Counted from the first letter of the stretch, positions 1-8,486 are shown. The stretch: 64,000 nucleotides of DNA from Sphingobacterium sp. UT-1RO-CII-1 (GCF_026711005.1 NZ_JAPPVJ010000005.1:399167-463166), one strand, 5' to 3'. Made by a program: numbers and translations. Notes: generated by a model not told the origin, from the letters alone.

Positions 1-674
1 TCCGAATCAATTTTTGACTGAATCTCCGATGCTACTTTATAAAAAACATTCTCTAAAAACCAAGCTAAGCTTGCAGCTTCATCCACGGGAGTTGGTTGTT
101 CCTTATTAATAAACGGTGTTTTCCCCAACTGTTGAAGCAACTGTTGAATATTAGGGAAGTCATTTGTTTTTAAAGCTTCTATCAGATCCGTAATAATGGC
201 TAACACCGGCCCAGGGTAAAATTGCGTAGGGTGTGCAGTTAATACAAGTCGGACCGAGAAATCGCGCAATTTATCAACCACCTGCTTCTTCAATTCGGGA
301 TTATCTTTCGAGCGCTGAAAAAGCGCCTGCAAAACCCCAAACTCATCCGACTTACCTACAGCTTGAAATGCAGAATCCTCTACCGCATCAAACAAAACCA
401 CCTGCCGTTCTATATATTGAACTATTCGAAATAAAAAATCAATACGATCATCCGCTTGCACATACTGTTCGTATTGTCCGAAAAAACTCTCTATAATATT
501 TTCAGGCGTTAAGTTTTCCTCCACCCCCTTCTCGCAATGTGTTGTAAAAAAAGGAAGAATCGTTCCAGTATGTTTCACACTTTGAAAAGGCAAAGTCAAG
601 AAAAGACTCTTGTATAGATCAAATCGTGTTAGAACCTCATTATTAAAGACAGATTGTTTTTGACTCAATTTCAT
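1..674 (-). CDS. ppc: Phosphoenolpyruvate carboxylase, N-terminal part (runs off left edge)
   Basis: An open frame reads from an ATG at 674 down to base 1 with no stop, giving about 224 residues of the N-terminal region. It contains RLVLTAHPTQ around residue 145, the conserved TAHPT segment of PEP carboxylases that carries the catalytic histidine. The full family length is about 850-900 residues, so only a quarter is visible. The enzyme carboxylates phosphoenolpyruvate to oxaloacetate, an anaplerotic step feeding the TCA cycle, in the cytoplasm. The residues around the motif (TAHPTQFYPG) differ from the TAHPTE version of proteobacterial enzymes; I believe this is normal for Bacteroidota, but that is from memory. 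The frame is reliable because the opposite strand has only a short ORF. Confidence 0.85.
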   Translation of the reverse strand, partial: MKLSQKQSVFNNEVLTRFDLYKSLFLTLPFQSVKHTGTILPFFTTHCEKGVEENLTPENIIESFFGQYEQYVQADDRIDFLFRIVQYIERQVVLFDAVEDSAFQAVGKSDEFGVLQALFQRSKDNPELKKQVVDKLRDFSVRLVLTAHPTQFYPGPVLAIITDLIEALKTNDFPNIQQLLQQLGKTPFINKEQPTPVDEAASLAWFLENVFYKVASEIQSKIDS

Positions 675-1032
675 GATTAACTATAAGAGATAAGTAATGA
701 ACGAACGGTTAATTCTATTCGAACCGGACTAAATTATACAATAATTACATTAAATACAACCATAATATGAAATTTAAGTATTAAAAAATTATATTTTTTA
801 TCAAAAAACCAACAAAACAGCATATTCGCAAAACTATTGTTAGAAACCTAGGTCAAACAACGCCTAGCCTAGCATAAAGCCTTTCTACCACTATAAAACT
901 ACACAATTCGCAAAACAATAATAACCCCGCACGAATAAATTTGCTATATCTTTCATACAACCGGATAACTTACTATTTTTATGTAAATTTGAACAACCTT
1001 ATACAGTTCTCACATTTTACTATTTCTTAACT
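675..1032. other. Divergent intergenic region, ppc / FUSC gene
   Basis: This 358-bp AT-rich region separates two divergent genes and must hold both promoters. Two copies of TAAATTTG (936-943 and 984-991) fit the Bacteroidota -7 pattern TAnnTTTG on the + strand. The second would start a transcript about 35 bases before the ATG at 1033. No well-placed TTTG -33 box accompanies either copy, so they are only candidates. I see no coding potential or hairpin here. Confidence 0.35.
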
Positions 1033-3195
1033 ATGCATAAAACAAAAGAAATTTCACATTTCTTAAATAGTCAATACTTTGCGGAAGGCATCAAAATCAC
1101 ACTGGGATGTATAGCCCCCATTCTAGTGTGTGCTTATACAGGCTATTTTGAAGTAGGAACGTTAATTTCTTTAGGTGCACTTGTTGTCGGCTTATCAGAC
1201 ACACCTGGCGCACCTTCCCACCGGCGGCTCGGGATGCTTTCAACATTACTTTTATGCTTAGCTTGTTATTTTATCATTATACATGTCAATTTCTCGATAA
1301 GCTTAACAACCATAACATTTGCCATCCTTACTTTCCTGCTGGCAATGCTCGCTGTATTCAATGCACGTGCTGCAACCGTAGGAACGATGTCAACACTTAT
1401 TATGGTATTTAACATCCACCCGGACTTGATCGCCGCCAACAAATGGCTATACATGCTTTACATAGGTATCGGTGGTCTGTGGTATATGCTCATCAGCATG
1501 TCTATGATGCGCATCCGCCCTTATCGTATAGCGCAGCAGCAGCTATCAGAGTCCATTAGACAAGTAGCCGACTACATCCGTGTTAAAGCTGATTTTTATG
1601 ACCTCAAAATCAATGAAGATAAAAATTACTTAAAGCTTATCGAAACGCAGGTCAAAGTACATGACGAGCAGGAGTCGGTCAGAAATATATTGTTTCAGAG
1701 CAAAAGATCAATTAAAGATACCACAAAAATCGGGCGTTATCTTACGCTTGTCTTCCTAGATATGGTCGATCTATTTGAACAAAGCATGACCACTCAATAT
1801 GACTACAGCACCATACGCTCGACCTATGGGGCCACGGGGGTACTTTTGTCATTTAAAAATGTCTTACTCAAAGTCACTCATGAAATGGATAATATTGCTT
1901 ACGCAATAAACGCCAACCGCATCCCCAAACCCACCTATAAGTTTGACAACGATATCATCCAGTTAAAAGCTGCTCTTGATAAATTGGATGAAGAGGGAGT
2001 AAACACCTTCCCTTTAAAAAAGATTATTATAAATATACGTGATATCGTTAAGTTTTTAGACAATATTTACAGCTACGGTTCATCCAATCTTTCGGAAATC
2101 CCTAAAGAGGAGATGGACTCTGTATCCCAGTTTATCACGAAAGACCAAATTGACTGGAAAAAGTTTAAAGACAACCTCAGTCTAGAGTCATCATTTTTCA
2201 GACATGCACTCCGGACAGCTTTAGTCCTATCGGGCACCTACCTAAGCCTCCGACTTATGGACTTCAATCCAAACGGAATATATTGGACTTTATTAACCAT
2301 ACTCGTCATTTTAAAACCGGGGTTTGGTTTAACCAAGGAAAGAAATTTCCAACGGCTTATCGGCACAATAATTGGCGGTATTATAGGTGGAGTTGTCGTT
2401 TTTACTATTGATGACCCTACGATCCGTTTCGTCCTGCTAATTCTATTTTTCTTGATAGCATACAGTATGTTCCGGGTAAACTACATCGTGGCCGTCGTCT
2501 TTGTAACCCCTTATGTCCTGATACTGTTAAGCTTTAGGGGCATGAATAGTCTAGAGCTTGCACAAGAACGAATATTCGACACTTTTCTAGGTGGAATGAT
2601 AGCATTCCTCTCCAGCTATATTATATTCCCTAACTGGGAAAGCTCCCAATTTAAAGGCAATATGCGAAGCCTGTTAATAGCCAACTATAACTACATAGCA
2701 CTAGCCGTACAAAGGCTCAATGGTCAAAGCATATCTGTCACCGCCTATAAGTTGGCAAGAAAGGAAGTCTACATTACATCCGCCAACATGGGGTCAACCT
2801 TTCAGCGCATGTTGACCGAGCCTAAATGGAGACAAACCTACACGACGGATGTCAACAGGTTTGTCATATTAAGCCACATCTTATCATCCTACACAGCCAA
2901 CTTACTCACCCAAGTGAACAAAACCTATGTAGAGCTTTTCAACAAAGAGCATGTAAACTTATTAAAAAGGATTTTATCCGAAATCGAAAAAGCGATCTTA
3001 CTCCTGCCTGATGACAGCAGAAATAGTGCTTTCACTCCTTTCCAAGACTTTCCCACGCTACAAGAATGTGTCCATGAAGAAGAGGATGCAAATTTAATTA
3101 CGGAACAATTACAGTTTTTAAGTAAAATTTCGAGAGATTTACACAAAGTAACACAAGACCTATCTCCTCAACAGATAGAAGGTCACACAGCTTGA
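1033..3195 (+). CDS. FUSC/YccS-family inner-membrane protein
   Basis: This 720-residue protein has the duplicated architecture of the FUSC (YccS/YhfK, aromatic-acid exporter-like) family. A first cluster of hydrophobic helices spans about residues 15-160, a soluble region about 165-385, a second helix cluster about 390-535 (starting near RHALRTALVLSG), and a soluble C-terminal tail. Family members are thought to form inner-membrane efflux pumps for organic acids, but no substrate can be read from the sequence. The gene ends four bases before a YpdA-type reductase gene, so the two are probably co-transcribed. YccS is the closest named model. Confidence 0.8.
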   Translation: MHKTKEISHFLNSQYFAEGIKITLGCIAPILVCAYTGYFEVGTLISLGALVVGLSDTPGAPSHRRLGMLSTLLLCLACYFIIIHVNFSISLTTITFAILTFLLAMLAVFNARAATVGTMSTLIMVFNIHPDLIAANKWLYMLYIGIGGLWYMLISMSMMRIRPYRIAQQQLSESIRQVADYIRVKADFYDLKINEDKNYLKLIETQVKVHDEQESVRNILFQSKRSIKDTTKIGRYLTLVFLDMVDLFEQSMTTQYDYSTIRSTYGATGVLLSFKNVLLKVTHEMDNIAYAINANRIPKPTYKFDNDIIQLKAALDKLDEEGVNTFPLKKIIINIRDIVKFLDNIYSYGSSNLSEIPKEEMDSVSQFITKDQIDWKKFKDNLSLESSFFRHALRTALVLSGTYLSLRLMDFNPNGIYWTLLTILVILKPGFGLTKERNFQRLIGTIIGGIIGGVVVFTIDDPTIRFVLLILFFLIAYSMFRVNYIVAVVFVTPYVLILLSFRGMNSLELAQERIFDTFLGGMIAFLSSYIIFPNWESSQFKGNMRSLLIANYNYIALAVQRLNGQSISVTAYKLARKEVYITSANMGSTFQRMLTEPKWRQTYTTDVNRFVILSHILSSYTANLLTQVNKTYVELFNKEHVNLLKRILSEIEKAILLLPDDSRNSAFTPFQDFPTLQECVHEEEDANLITEQLQFLSKISRDLHKVTQDLSPQQIEGHTA

Positions 3196-3199
3196 AAGA

Positions 3200-4180
3200 A
3201 TGAATAATTATTTTGACGTATTAATAATAGGCGCAGGCCCCATCGGTTTGGCTTGCGCTATAGAATTGCAAAAAAAAGGACTATCTCACATTATATTAGA
3301 AAAGGGCTGCTTGGTCAACTCATTGTACAACTACCCCGTCAATATGACTTTCTTTTCATCAGCCGAACGTCTCGAAATCGGAGATACACCATTTGTTACT
3401 ACTCTTCCGAAACCAAAACGCGCAGAAGCCTTAGAATACTACAGACGGATAGAAGATAAATTTGCACTCAACACCCACCTTTTTGAAGAAGTGCAAGAAG
3501 TAGTAAAGAAAGAAAGCCTCTTCTTTGTGAAATCCTCAAAAGATAATTATGTTGCAAGATACGTCATCATTGCAACAGGTTTTTACGACATTCCTACTTC
3601 TTTAAATATACCTGGCGAAAACCTACCGAAAGTATCCCACTATTATAATGACCCACATTATTATGCAAAGCAGAATGTGGTAGTCATTGGCGCAAGCAAC
3701 TCCTCCGTAGATGCTGCTCTAGAGACTTTTCGTAAAGGTGCGAATGTCACGATGGTCGTTAGAGGTCCTGAAATTGGGCCACGGGTTAAATATTGGGTCA
3801 GGCCCGACGTAGAAAACAGAATTTCCGCAGGCGAAATTAAAGCTCATTTTAACAGCCAGTTACTTGAAATAACAGAAAATAACGTAAAAATAAATACGCC
3901 ACAAGGTATTCTTGAAATCCCGAATGACTTTGTTTTGGCTCTAACTGGTTATCAGCCCAATTTTGATTTTCTACGCAAAGTTGACGTTAAAATAGACACA
4001 ACGAATGCCATGATTCCGCAACACAACGAAAGCACTATGGAAACTAATATTCCAGGGCTTTACCTCGCTGGCGTAGTCTGCGGAGGATTAAACACACATC
4101 TTTGGTTTATTGAAAACTCAAGAATTCATGCCGAAATTATAACCAAACATATTGTAGAACAACAAGCATTACGGACGTAA
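3200..4180 (+). CDS. ypdA: YpdA-type FAD/NAD(P)-dependent disulfide reductase
   Basis: The 326-residue product has an N-terminal FAD-binding Rossmann motif (GAGPIG, residues 11-16), a second dinucleotide motif near 160-174 (VVVIGASNSSVDAA) and the C-terminal segment GLYLAGVVCGG. This layout, with no CxxC redox pair next to the NADPH motif, matches the YpdA/Bdr family. In Firmicutes, Bdr reduces bacillithiol disulfide with NADPH. A similar role here is inference and would imply that this organism makes bacillithiol. The start lies four bases after the FUSC stop, and its 3' end overlaps the convergent TetR gene by 12 bases. A general thioredoxin-reductase-like oxidoreductase is the alternative. 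Confidence 0.8.
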   Translation: MNNYFDVLIIGAGPIGLACAIELQKKGLSHIILEKGCLVNSLYNYPVNMTFFSSAERLEIGDTPFVTTLPKPKRAEALEYYRRIEDKFALNTHLFEEVQEVVKKESLFFVKSSKDNYVARYVIIATGFYDIPTSLNIPGENLPKVSHYYNDPHYYAKQNVVVIGASNSSVDAALETFRKGANVTMVVRGPEIGPRVKYWVRPDVENRISAGEIKAHFNSQLLEITENNVKINTPQGILEIPNDFVLALTGYQPNFDFLRKVDVKIDTTNAMIPQHNESTMETNIPGLYLAGVVCGGLNTHLWFIENSRIHAEIITKHIVEQQALRT

Positions 4181-4783
4181 TCCTCGCAGTAAAATAGACA
4201 TCATTTTTTTCTGTTTACGCAAAATACGCTCAAACTCTTCAGGTGTAGGGAATAAGAAATTATTGTTACATTCTTTATTTAACACACCTGTTCGCATGCC
4301 CATTAGAGCAAAGAGAAAAATCTCTGCAGTTTCTTCCAATCCGTCCACCACAATTTCATTATTCTCAACCCCCATCTGGAGGATACGAACAAATTGCTCT
4401 TTAACTTTTTCAAAGAATGGGCCTAAGCTTTTCGTCATTTCGCAGGGGTTCTGAATAAACAGAGAGGAAGAATATTCAAACAGATTATAATTCTCTTTCA
4501 TAGTCTGCATACGCACTTCCAAGGTAAATAAAAGTGCTTTCTCCACACTTCTGGACTTCATCAGGTATGTATCCACACGATTAACCATTTCGTTAATCAC
4601 ATACTCCATTACTGCCGTATATAAACTATGCTTATCCGGATAATAATAATACAGTAAAGCTTTCGAGAACGACAGATCCTTAGCAATCTCTGCCATCGTC
4701 GTTTTCGCCATCCCAAAATGGGCAAACCGACGCTTAGCAACTTCCAAAATTTTAGCTCTTTTTAAATCAACATTCTTCGACAT
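4169..4783 (-). CDS. TetR/AcrR-family transcriptional regulator
   Basis: The 204-residue protein has an N-terminal TetR helix-turn-helix at about residues 8-55 (AKTTMAEIAKDLSFSKALLY followed by YYYPDKHSLY), which is the family signature. The C-terminal two thirds is an unassigned helical ligand-binding region. I chose the ATG at 4783; the in-frame TTG one codon upstream is less likely. It is convergent with ypdA and divergent from murB. A near-perfect 20-bp inverted repeat lies 36 bp upstream of its start and is a good candidate for its operator. The ligand and target genes are unknown; autoregulation and control of murB or of the FUSC/ypdA pair are possibilities. Confidence 0.85.
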   Translation of the reverse strand: MSKNVDLKRAKILEVAKRRFAHFGMAKTTMAEIAKDLSFSKALLYYYYPDKHSLYTAVMEYVINEMVNRVDTYLMKSRSVEKALLFTLEVRMQTMKENYNLFEYSSSLFIQNPCEMTKSLGPFFEKVKEQFVRILQMGVENNEIVVDGLEETAEIFLFALMGMRTGVLNKECNNNFLFPTPEEFERILRKQKKMMSILLRGLRP

Positions 4784-4819
4784 CAATAATTATTACTTTA
4801 ATACTGTTGTTTATATTAT

Positions 4820-4839
4820 CTTTACACTATAGTATAAAG
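4820..4839. promoter_or_regulatory. Inverted repeat, candidate TetR operator
   Basis: The 20 bases CTTTACACTATAGTATAAAG form an inverted repeat in which 9 of 10 pairs match. It sits in the 99-bp gap between the divergent TetR gene (start 4783) and murB (start 4883). Length and symmetry are typical of TetR operators, which usually lie next to the regulator gene. Binding by this particular protein is inference. Confidence 0.5.
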
Positions 4840-4882
4840 TTAGTCCTTTTTTTGATTTATTAAAAGGATCAGTCAACATAAA

Positions 4883-5899
4883 ATGACAAAACACATCCAT
4901 CAAAACGCTTCATTAAAAGCATATAACACTTTCGGAGTCGATGCATCATGCAATAAACTCATACATATTTATTCAGAGAACGAACTGCCAAACATCTATG
5001 AACAAGGCTATTTCGATCAAAACACATTCATTCTAGGAGGTGGCAGCAATGTCCTTTTTACGAAAGATTATCCGGGCACTATCCTGAAAGTTGATAATAA
5101 AGGAATTAGCCATTTCATCGAAGGAAATTACATCTATATAACAGCTAAAGCTGGAGAAATATGGAATGACTTCGTCTGGTATTGTATTGACCGTGGTTTT
5201 GGCGGAGTCGAAAATATGGCGCTCATCCCTGGTACTGTTGGCGCCTCCCCTATCCAAAATATTGGTGCTTACGGCACCGAGCTCATGGATGTATTTTATA
5301 GTTGTCAAGCATTTGACACCCATACTGGCAGCTTCACTAGCTTTAGTAAAGACGATTGTAAATTCACTTATAGAGACAGCATATTTAAAACAGAATATAA
5401 GGGACGCTACGTTATCACTGCTGTTACTTATAAGCTATCTCTACAACATAAAATAAACACCTCTTACGGTGCTATAAACACCGAATTAAGCCGCAAAGGA
5501 ATAAACAACCCTACTATAAAAGAAGTAGCGGAAGCGGTTTCAACAATTAGAGTAGAAAAACTACCCGACCCTTCAACAATCGGCAACGCGGGCAGTTTCT
5601 TCAAAAATCCTATTATAGCAACAGATTTTCTCCAGAGCCTTAAAGAGAAATTCCCTGATATCATATACTATATTGTAGACGACAGAAAAGTAAAACTAGC
5701 TGCTGGCTGGCTGATTGAACAATGTGGCTGGAAAGGAAAAAGAGATGGAAATGCTGCTGTTTGGAAAAACCAAGCACTGGTTCTCACAAATACTGGCGAA
5801 GCTTCGGGAACAGAAATTTACAACCTATCGTCTAAAATAATGAACGATGTGTATCAAAAGTTTAATGTAAAACTAGAACGTGAAGTAAATGTTTTATAA
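4883..5899 (+). CDS. murB: UDP-N-acetylmuramate dehydrogenase MurB
   Basis: The 338-residue enzyme reduces UDP-N-acetylglucosamine-enolpyruvate to UDP-N-acetylmuramate with NADPH and FAD, the second committed step of peptidoglycan precursor synthesis in the cytoplasm. Visible signatures are the FAD-binding GGGSNVLFT (about residues 50-58), ALIPGTVGASPIQNIGAYG, and NAGSFFKNP containing the catalytic serine S238. A conserved glutamate lies near the C-terminus (LEREVNVL). Length and layout match type I MurB, as in E. coli. It stands alone, away from the other mur genes, and is divergent from a TetR regulator. Confidence 0.96.
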   Translation: MTKHIHQNASLKAYNTFGVDASCNKLIHIYSENELPNIYEQGYFDQNTFILGGGSNVLFTKDYPGTILKVDNKGISHFIEGNYIYITAKAGEIWNDFVWYCIDRGFGGVENMALIPGTVGASPIQNIGAYGTELMDVFYSCQAFDTHTGSFTSFSKDDCKFTYRDSIFKTEYKGRYVITAVTYKLSLQHKINTSYGAINTELSRKGINNPTIKEVAEAVSTIRVEKLPDPSTIGNAGSFFKNPIIATDFLQSLKEKFPDIIYYIVDDRKVKLAAGWLIEQCGWKGKRDGNAAVWKNQALVLTNTGEASGTEIYNLSSKIMNDVYQKFNVKLEREVNVL

Positions 5900-6055
5900 T
5901 TTTTTGAAAAAAACATCATTTTTTTGCTAAAACTGAACAAAAAGCGACCAAGAGCATAGTAAACAGCTATTTATATTCAACAAAAAAGACAATTATTAAC
6001 TTAATAATAATCTAAAATTTATTCATTTTTAACCTGTTTTGAAAAGTTTAGCACA

Positions 6056-6089
6056 GCGTTTGTATTGTTTATACCAAACGCTATACTTC
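6056..6089 (+). promoter_or_regulatory. Candidate promoter with overlapping inverted repeat, upstream of sigma factor gene
   Basis: TTTG (6059-6062) is followed after 19 bases by TATACTTC (6082-6089), close to the Bacteroidota promoter pattern TTTG-N19-TAnnTTTG. A perfect 7-bp inverted repeat, GCGTTTG (6056-6062) and CAAACGC (6075-6081), covers the -33 box and the spacer, so a repressor bound there would block the promoter. The start codon at 6171 lies about 75 bases downstream. Confidence 0.45.
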
Positions 6090-6170
6090 ATATGGCATGA
6101 GGTGTTGCCTATTAATGACTGATTGATTAACGATCAATTAGTATTTGTAAACTTTTTAATCCAATCAATA

Positions 6171-6683
6171 ATGAACAAATTAGAATTCAATGCCTTGATT
6201 ACGGATCATGCTGACTCATTAAAGGTCTATGCAAGAAATTTCACTAGAGATCAGGATGACGCAAACGACTTAGTACAAGAAACATTATTAAAGGCAGTAA
6301 CCTATTTTAAAAACTTCAAAGAAGGCACCAATTTGAAAGGTTGGTTATACACCATTATGAAGAACACCTTCATAAACAATTACCGCCGCTTAGTAAAAAC
6401 TAATTCATTTATAACCAAAGAAGAAGAAATTACGAGCGCAAACTTATTTGTTTCCGCCAGTAAAAACCGTGGAGAAAGTAAATTTATTATGGACGACATC
6501 AATGATGCCCTGTCCAACCTATCCGACGAATATTATATACCTTTCACCATGTACTTTGAAGGCTACAAATACCACGAAATATCAGACCACCTCAATATTC
6601 CCATAGGTACCGTCAAGACACGTATACATGTGGCAAGAAAGTCAATGAAAAAAACATTAAACGCCTACAAATTCACTAATTAA
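6171..6683 (+). CDS. RNA polymerase sigma factor, ECF type (sigma-70 family)
   Basis: The 170-residue protein has sigma region 2 (DANDLVQETLLKA, about residues 28-40, then WLYTIMKNTFINNYRR) and region 4 with its helix-turn-helix (YHEISDHLNIPIGTVKTRI, near the C-terminus). Regions 1 and 3 are absent, as in extracytoplasmic-function sigma factors. I start at the ATG at 6171; the longer frame opens at a TTG at 6123 and adds 16 residues outside the family. There is no adjacent anti-sigma gene, which is unusual for classical ECF factors. It may therefore be controlled by expression, consistent with the inverted repeat over its promoter. Confidence 0.9.
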   Translation: MNKLEFNALITDHADSLKVYARNFTRDQDDANDLVQETLLKAVTYFKNFKEGTNLKGWLYTIMKNTFINNYRRLVKTNSFITKEEEITSANLFVSASKNRGESKFIMDDINDALSNLSDEYYIPFTMYFEGYKYHEISDHLNIPIGTVKTRIHVARKSMKKTLNAYKFTN

Positions 6684-6705
6684 AGCTGTACCTTTAATTA
6701 GTGAA
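6672..6705 (+). promoter_or_regulatory. Perfect 14-bp hairpin across sigma stop and cytochrome b5 start
   Basis: Arms TTCACTAATTAAAG (6672-6685) and CTTTAATTAGTGAA (6692-6705) are perfectly complementary around a 6-base loop. The left arm contains the sigma-factor stop codon (6681-6683) and the right arm contains the GTG start of the next gene (6701-6703). No T tract follows on either strand, so it is not a standard intrinsic terminator. A translational control or mRNA-stability element is more likely. Confidence 0.55.
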
Positions 6706-6946
6706 GCAAGAAGACAAACTTCCTACTATCAGTAGGGCACAATTATCTTTAAGAAATGGGCAGGATAAACCTGAAATATGGGTATGCTACCAGGGGCAAG
6801 TATATGATGTTACCGCAAGCAGATTATGGCGAAACGGACAGCATTACGAACATTGGGCTGGACAGGATCTGACGCAAGAACTTCAGGACGCTCCGCATTC
6901 GGCACATGTTTTCAAAAAGTTTCCGATTATAGGCCGATTAGCCTAA
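6701..6946 (+). CDS. Cytochrome b5-like heme-binding domain protein
   Basis: The 81-residue product is a single cytochrome b5-like domain: VYDVTASRLW (about 34-43), then HYEHWAGQDLT and APHSAH. Histidines 48, 51, 66 and 69 are candidate axial heme ligands. Small soluble proteins of this type bind heme and are presumed electron carriers; the partner is unknown. The GTG at 6701 is the only plausible start because an in-frame stop lies six bases before it and no ATG follows before the domain. That GTG is inside the right arm of a 14-bp hairpin, and there is no purine-rich ribosome site. Expression is therefore probably coupled to, or modulated by, the upstream sigma-factor mRNA. Confidence 0.75.
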   Translation: MKQEDKLPTISRAQLSLRNGQDKPEIWVCYQGQVYDVTASRLWRNGQHYEHWAGQDLTQELQDAPHSAHVFKKFPIIGRLA

Positions 6947-6958
6947 AATCGGAAACCA

Positions 6959-7882
6959 CTATCTAAAAGTAATATCAAACCTAGAGAGCGCAACAAATTG
7001 ACGTATTCTCTGATTGATATCTTCTTGCGTCAATTCTAACAACCGCTCGTTTCCGAATTTCTCCACACAAAAGGAAGCTAAAGTTGATCCGTAAATAACA
7101 GCGTTCTTCATATTGGCAAAGTTTATCGTTTTTACTTTCGCCAAATAGCCTATAAATCCGCCTGCAAAAGCATCTCCTGCTCCGGTTGGGTCAAACACTT
7201 CAGCCAATGGTAATGCTGGAGCAGAAAACACTTCGCCCTCACCAAACAGCAGTGCTCCATGTTCTCCTTTTTTAATGATAAGATACTTCGGCCCCATTTT
7301 CAATATGCTATCAGCTGCTTTCACTAAAGAATACTGTCCAGACAGTTGGCGGGCCTCTGCGTCATTAATAGTCAGCACGTCTACTTTCAACAAAACCTTT
7401 TTTAGATCGTCTAGAGCAAAGTTCATCCAATAGTTCATCGTATCCAAAACGACCAGCTGGGGCTGATGGGCCAAGCGCGCCAAGGTCGACAATTGCACCT
7501 GTGGTGTAAGGTTTCCCAGTAATAAATATTCACAATCTTGATAAGTCACCGGAATTTTAGGATCAAAATCAGCCAGTACATTCAACTCTGTTCCTAACGT
7601 ATCACGGCTATTCATATCATTATGATACCTGCCGGCCCAAAAAAAGGTCTTCCCCTCTTTCACAATTTCAACACCGGTTATATCAATTCCTCTAGATTTA
7701 ATCACATTCAAATTATCGTCACCGAAATCCCCTCCCACCACACTAATCAATTTCGTTTTACTATATAAGTAAGAAGCTGCTATACCTGCGTACATAGCGG
7801 CACCTCCAACAATTTTATCAGTTTTTCCAAAGGGTGTTTCAATGGCATCAAAGGCCATCGTACCGACGATAACTAAACTCAT
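6959..7882 (-). CDS. PfkB-family carbohydrate/nucleoside kinase
   Basis: The 307-residue protein is a ribokinase-fold sugar kinase. The C-terminal PfkB signature DPTGAGDAFAGG starts at residue 231, with D237 as catalytic base, and the glycine-rich GGAAMYAG segment near residue 27 binds substrate. These enzymes phosphorylate a sugar or nucleoside with ATP in the cytoplasm. The exact substrate (ribose, adenosine, fructose or another) cannot be decided from the sequence. It is convergent with the cytochrome b5-like gene, with 12 bases between stops. A tRNA-Asn gene and its terminator lie just upstream on the same strand. Confidence 0.88.
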   Translation of the reverse strand: MSLVIVGTMAFDAIETPFGKTDKIVGGAAMYAGIAASYLYSKTKLISVVGGDFGDDNLNVIKSRGIDITGVEIVKEGKTFFWAGRYHNDMNSRDTLGTELNVLADFDPKIPVTYQDCEYLLLGNLTPQVQLSTLARLAHQPQLVVLDTMNYWMNFALDDLKKVLLKVDVLTINDAEARQLSGQYSLVKAADSILKMGPKYLIIKKGEHGALLFGEGEVFSAPALPLAEVFDPTGAGDAFAGGFIGYLAKVKTINFANMKNAVIYGSTLASFCVEKFGNERLLELTQEDINQRIRQFVALSRFDITFR

Positions 7883-7903
7883 GCTTTTAAATTGCTTATA
7901 AAC

Positions 7904-7929
7904 AAAAAAACCGGCTGAATAGCCGGTTT
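7904..7929 (-). terminator. Intrinsic terminator of tRNA-Asn (first copy)
   Basis: Arms AAACCGGCT and AGCCGGTTT are perfect complements with a 4-base loop. On the - strand the hairpin is followed by a T run and lies 8 bases past the tRNA 3' end. Confidence 0.85.
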
Positions 7930-7937
7930 AAATATTG

Positions 7938-8011
7938 CTCCTGAAGCTGGGCTCGAACCAGCGACCCTCTGATTAACAGTCAGATGCTCTAACCAACTGA
8001 GCTATTCAGGA
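7938..8011 (-). tRNA. tRNA-Asn (anticodon GTT), first copy
   Basis: The 74-nt - strand sequence folds as a cloverleaf. The acceptor stem TCCTGAA pairs with TTCAGGA and a G discriminator follows, the D arm is AGCTCAGTTGGTTAGAGC, and the anticodon loop CTGTTAA carries GTT. The T arm is GCTGG-TTCGAGC-CCAGC. CCA is not encoded. An identical second copy lies at 19593-19666. Confidence 0.97.
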
Positions 8012-8163
8012 AACTCGCCTTTAAAGCAGGCTACAGGGCCTTTTCTAAAGTGATACAAAGATAGCCAAATCTTTTACAGATGCAAAATAAATTACAAAAA
8101 TATTCAACTTTCTTCTACCGGTCTACGCAAGCTGTTATAAAACAAGCCTTAAGCTTTTACTAG

Positions 8164-8382
8164 TTAACCTATAGGCTCGGCTTTAAAACCTTTGCTTTTA
8201 ATAATCGCAACGACCTCATCTTCCGAAATACCTTTCGAACTTACCGTCAATATCTTATCCGCATTAGCCGTGTCCACATCCCAGTGGCACACACCTTCTG
8301 CACTATCCAGATCTGCTTTTACTTTTGATACGCATCCTCCGCAATTGAGGTTTGTTTTAAATTGAAACTCTTTATTTTCCAT
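8164..8382 (-). CDS. Heavy-metal-associated (CopZ-like) copper chaperone
   Basis: The 72-residue protein is a single HMA domain. The metal-binding motif CGGC (C14 and C17) sits in the usual first loop, preceded by NLN instead of the common GMT, followed by the beta-alpha-beta pattern and the final KSKGF segment. Such proteins bind Cu(I) in the cytoplasm and hand it to a P-type ATPase. The adjacent upstream gene on the same strand is a copper ATPase, 104 bases away, so the pair probably works together and may be co-transcribed. Confidence 0.85.
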   Translation of the reverse strand: MENKEFQFKTNLNCGGCVSKVKADLDSAEGVCHWDVDTANADKILTVSSKGISEDEVVAIIKSKGFKAEPIG

Positions 8383-8486
8383 TGTGTTTTTTTTAAAAAT
8401 TTATTACTATTACAAATTTCGATCTATTAACCGACTTTATTCTTACACTATTCCTGCTTTCTTTTATACAATTTCAGTGACGAGCC

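Noticed and set aside
233..496. 87-codon + strand frame over the ppc region
   Set aside because: It lies opposite the PEP carboxylase frame, which shows family motifs; it is a shadow.
4820..4839. Reading the inverted repeat as a terminator
   Set aside because: It lies between divergent genes and has no T run; an operator is the better reading.
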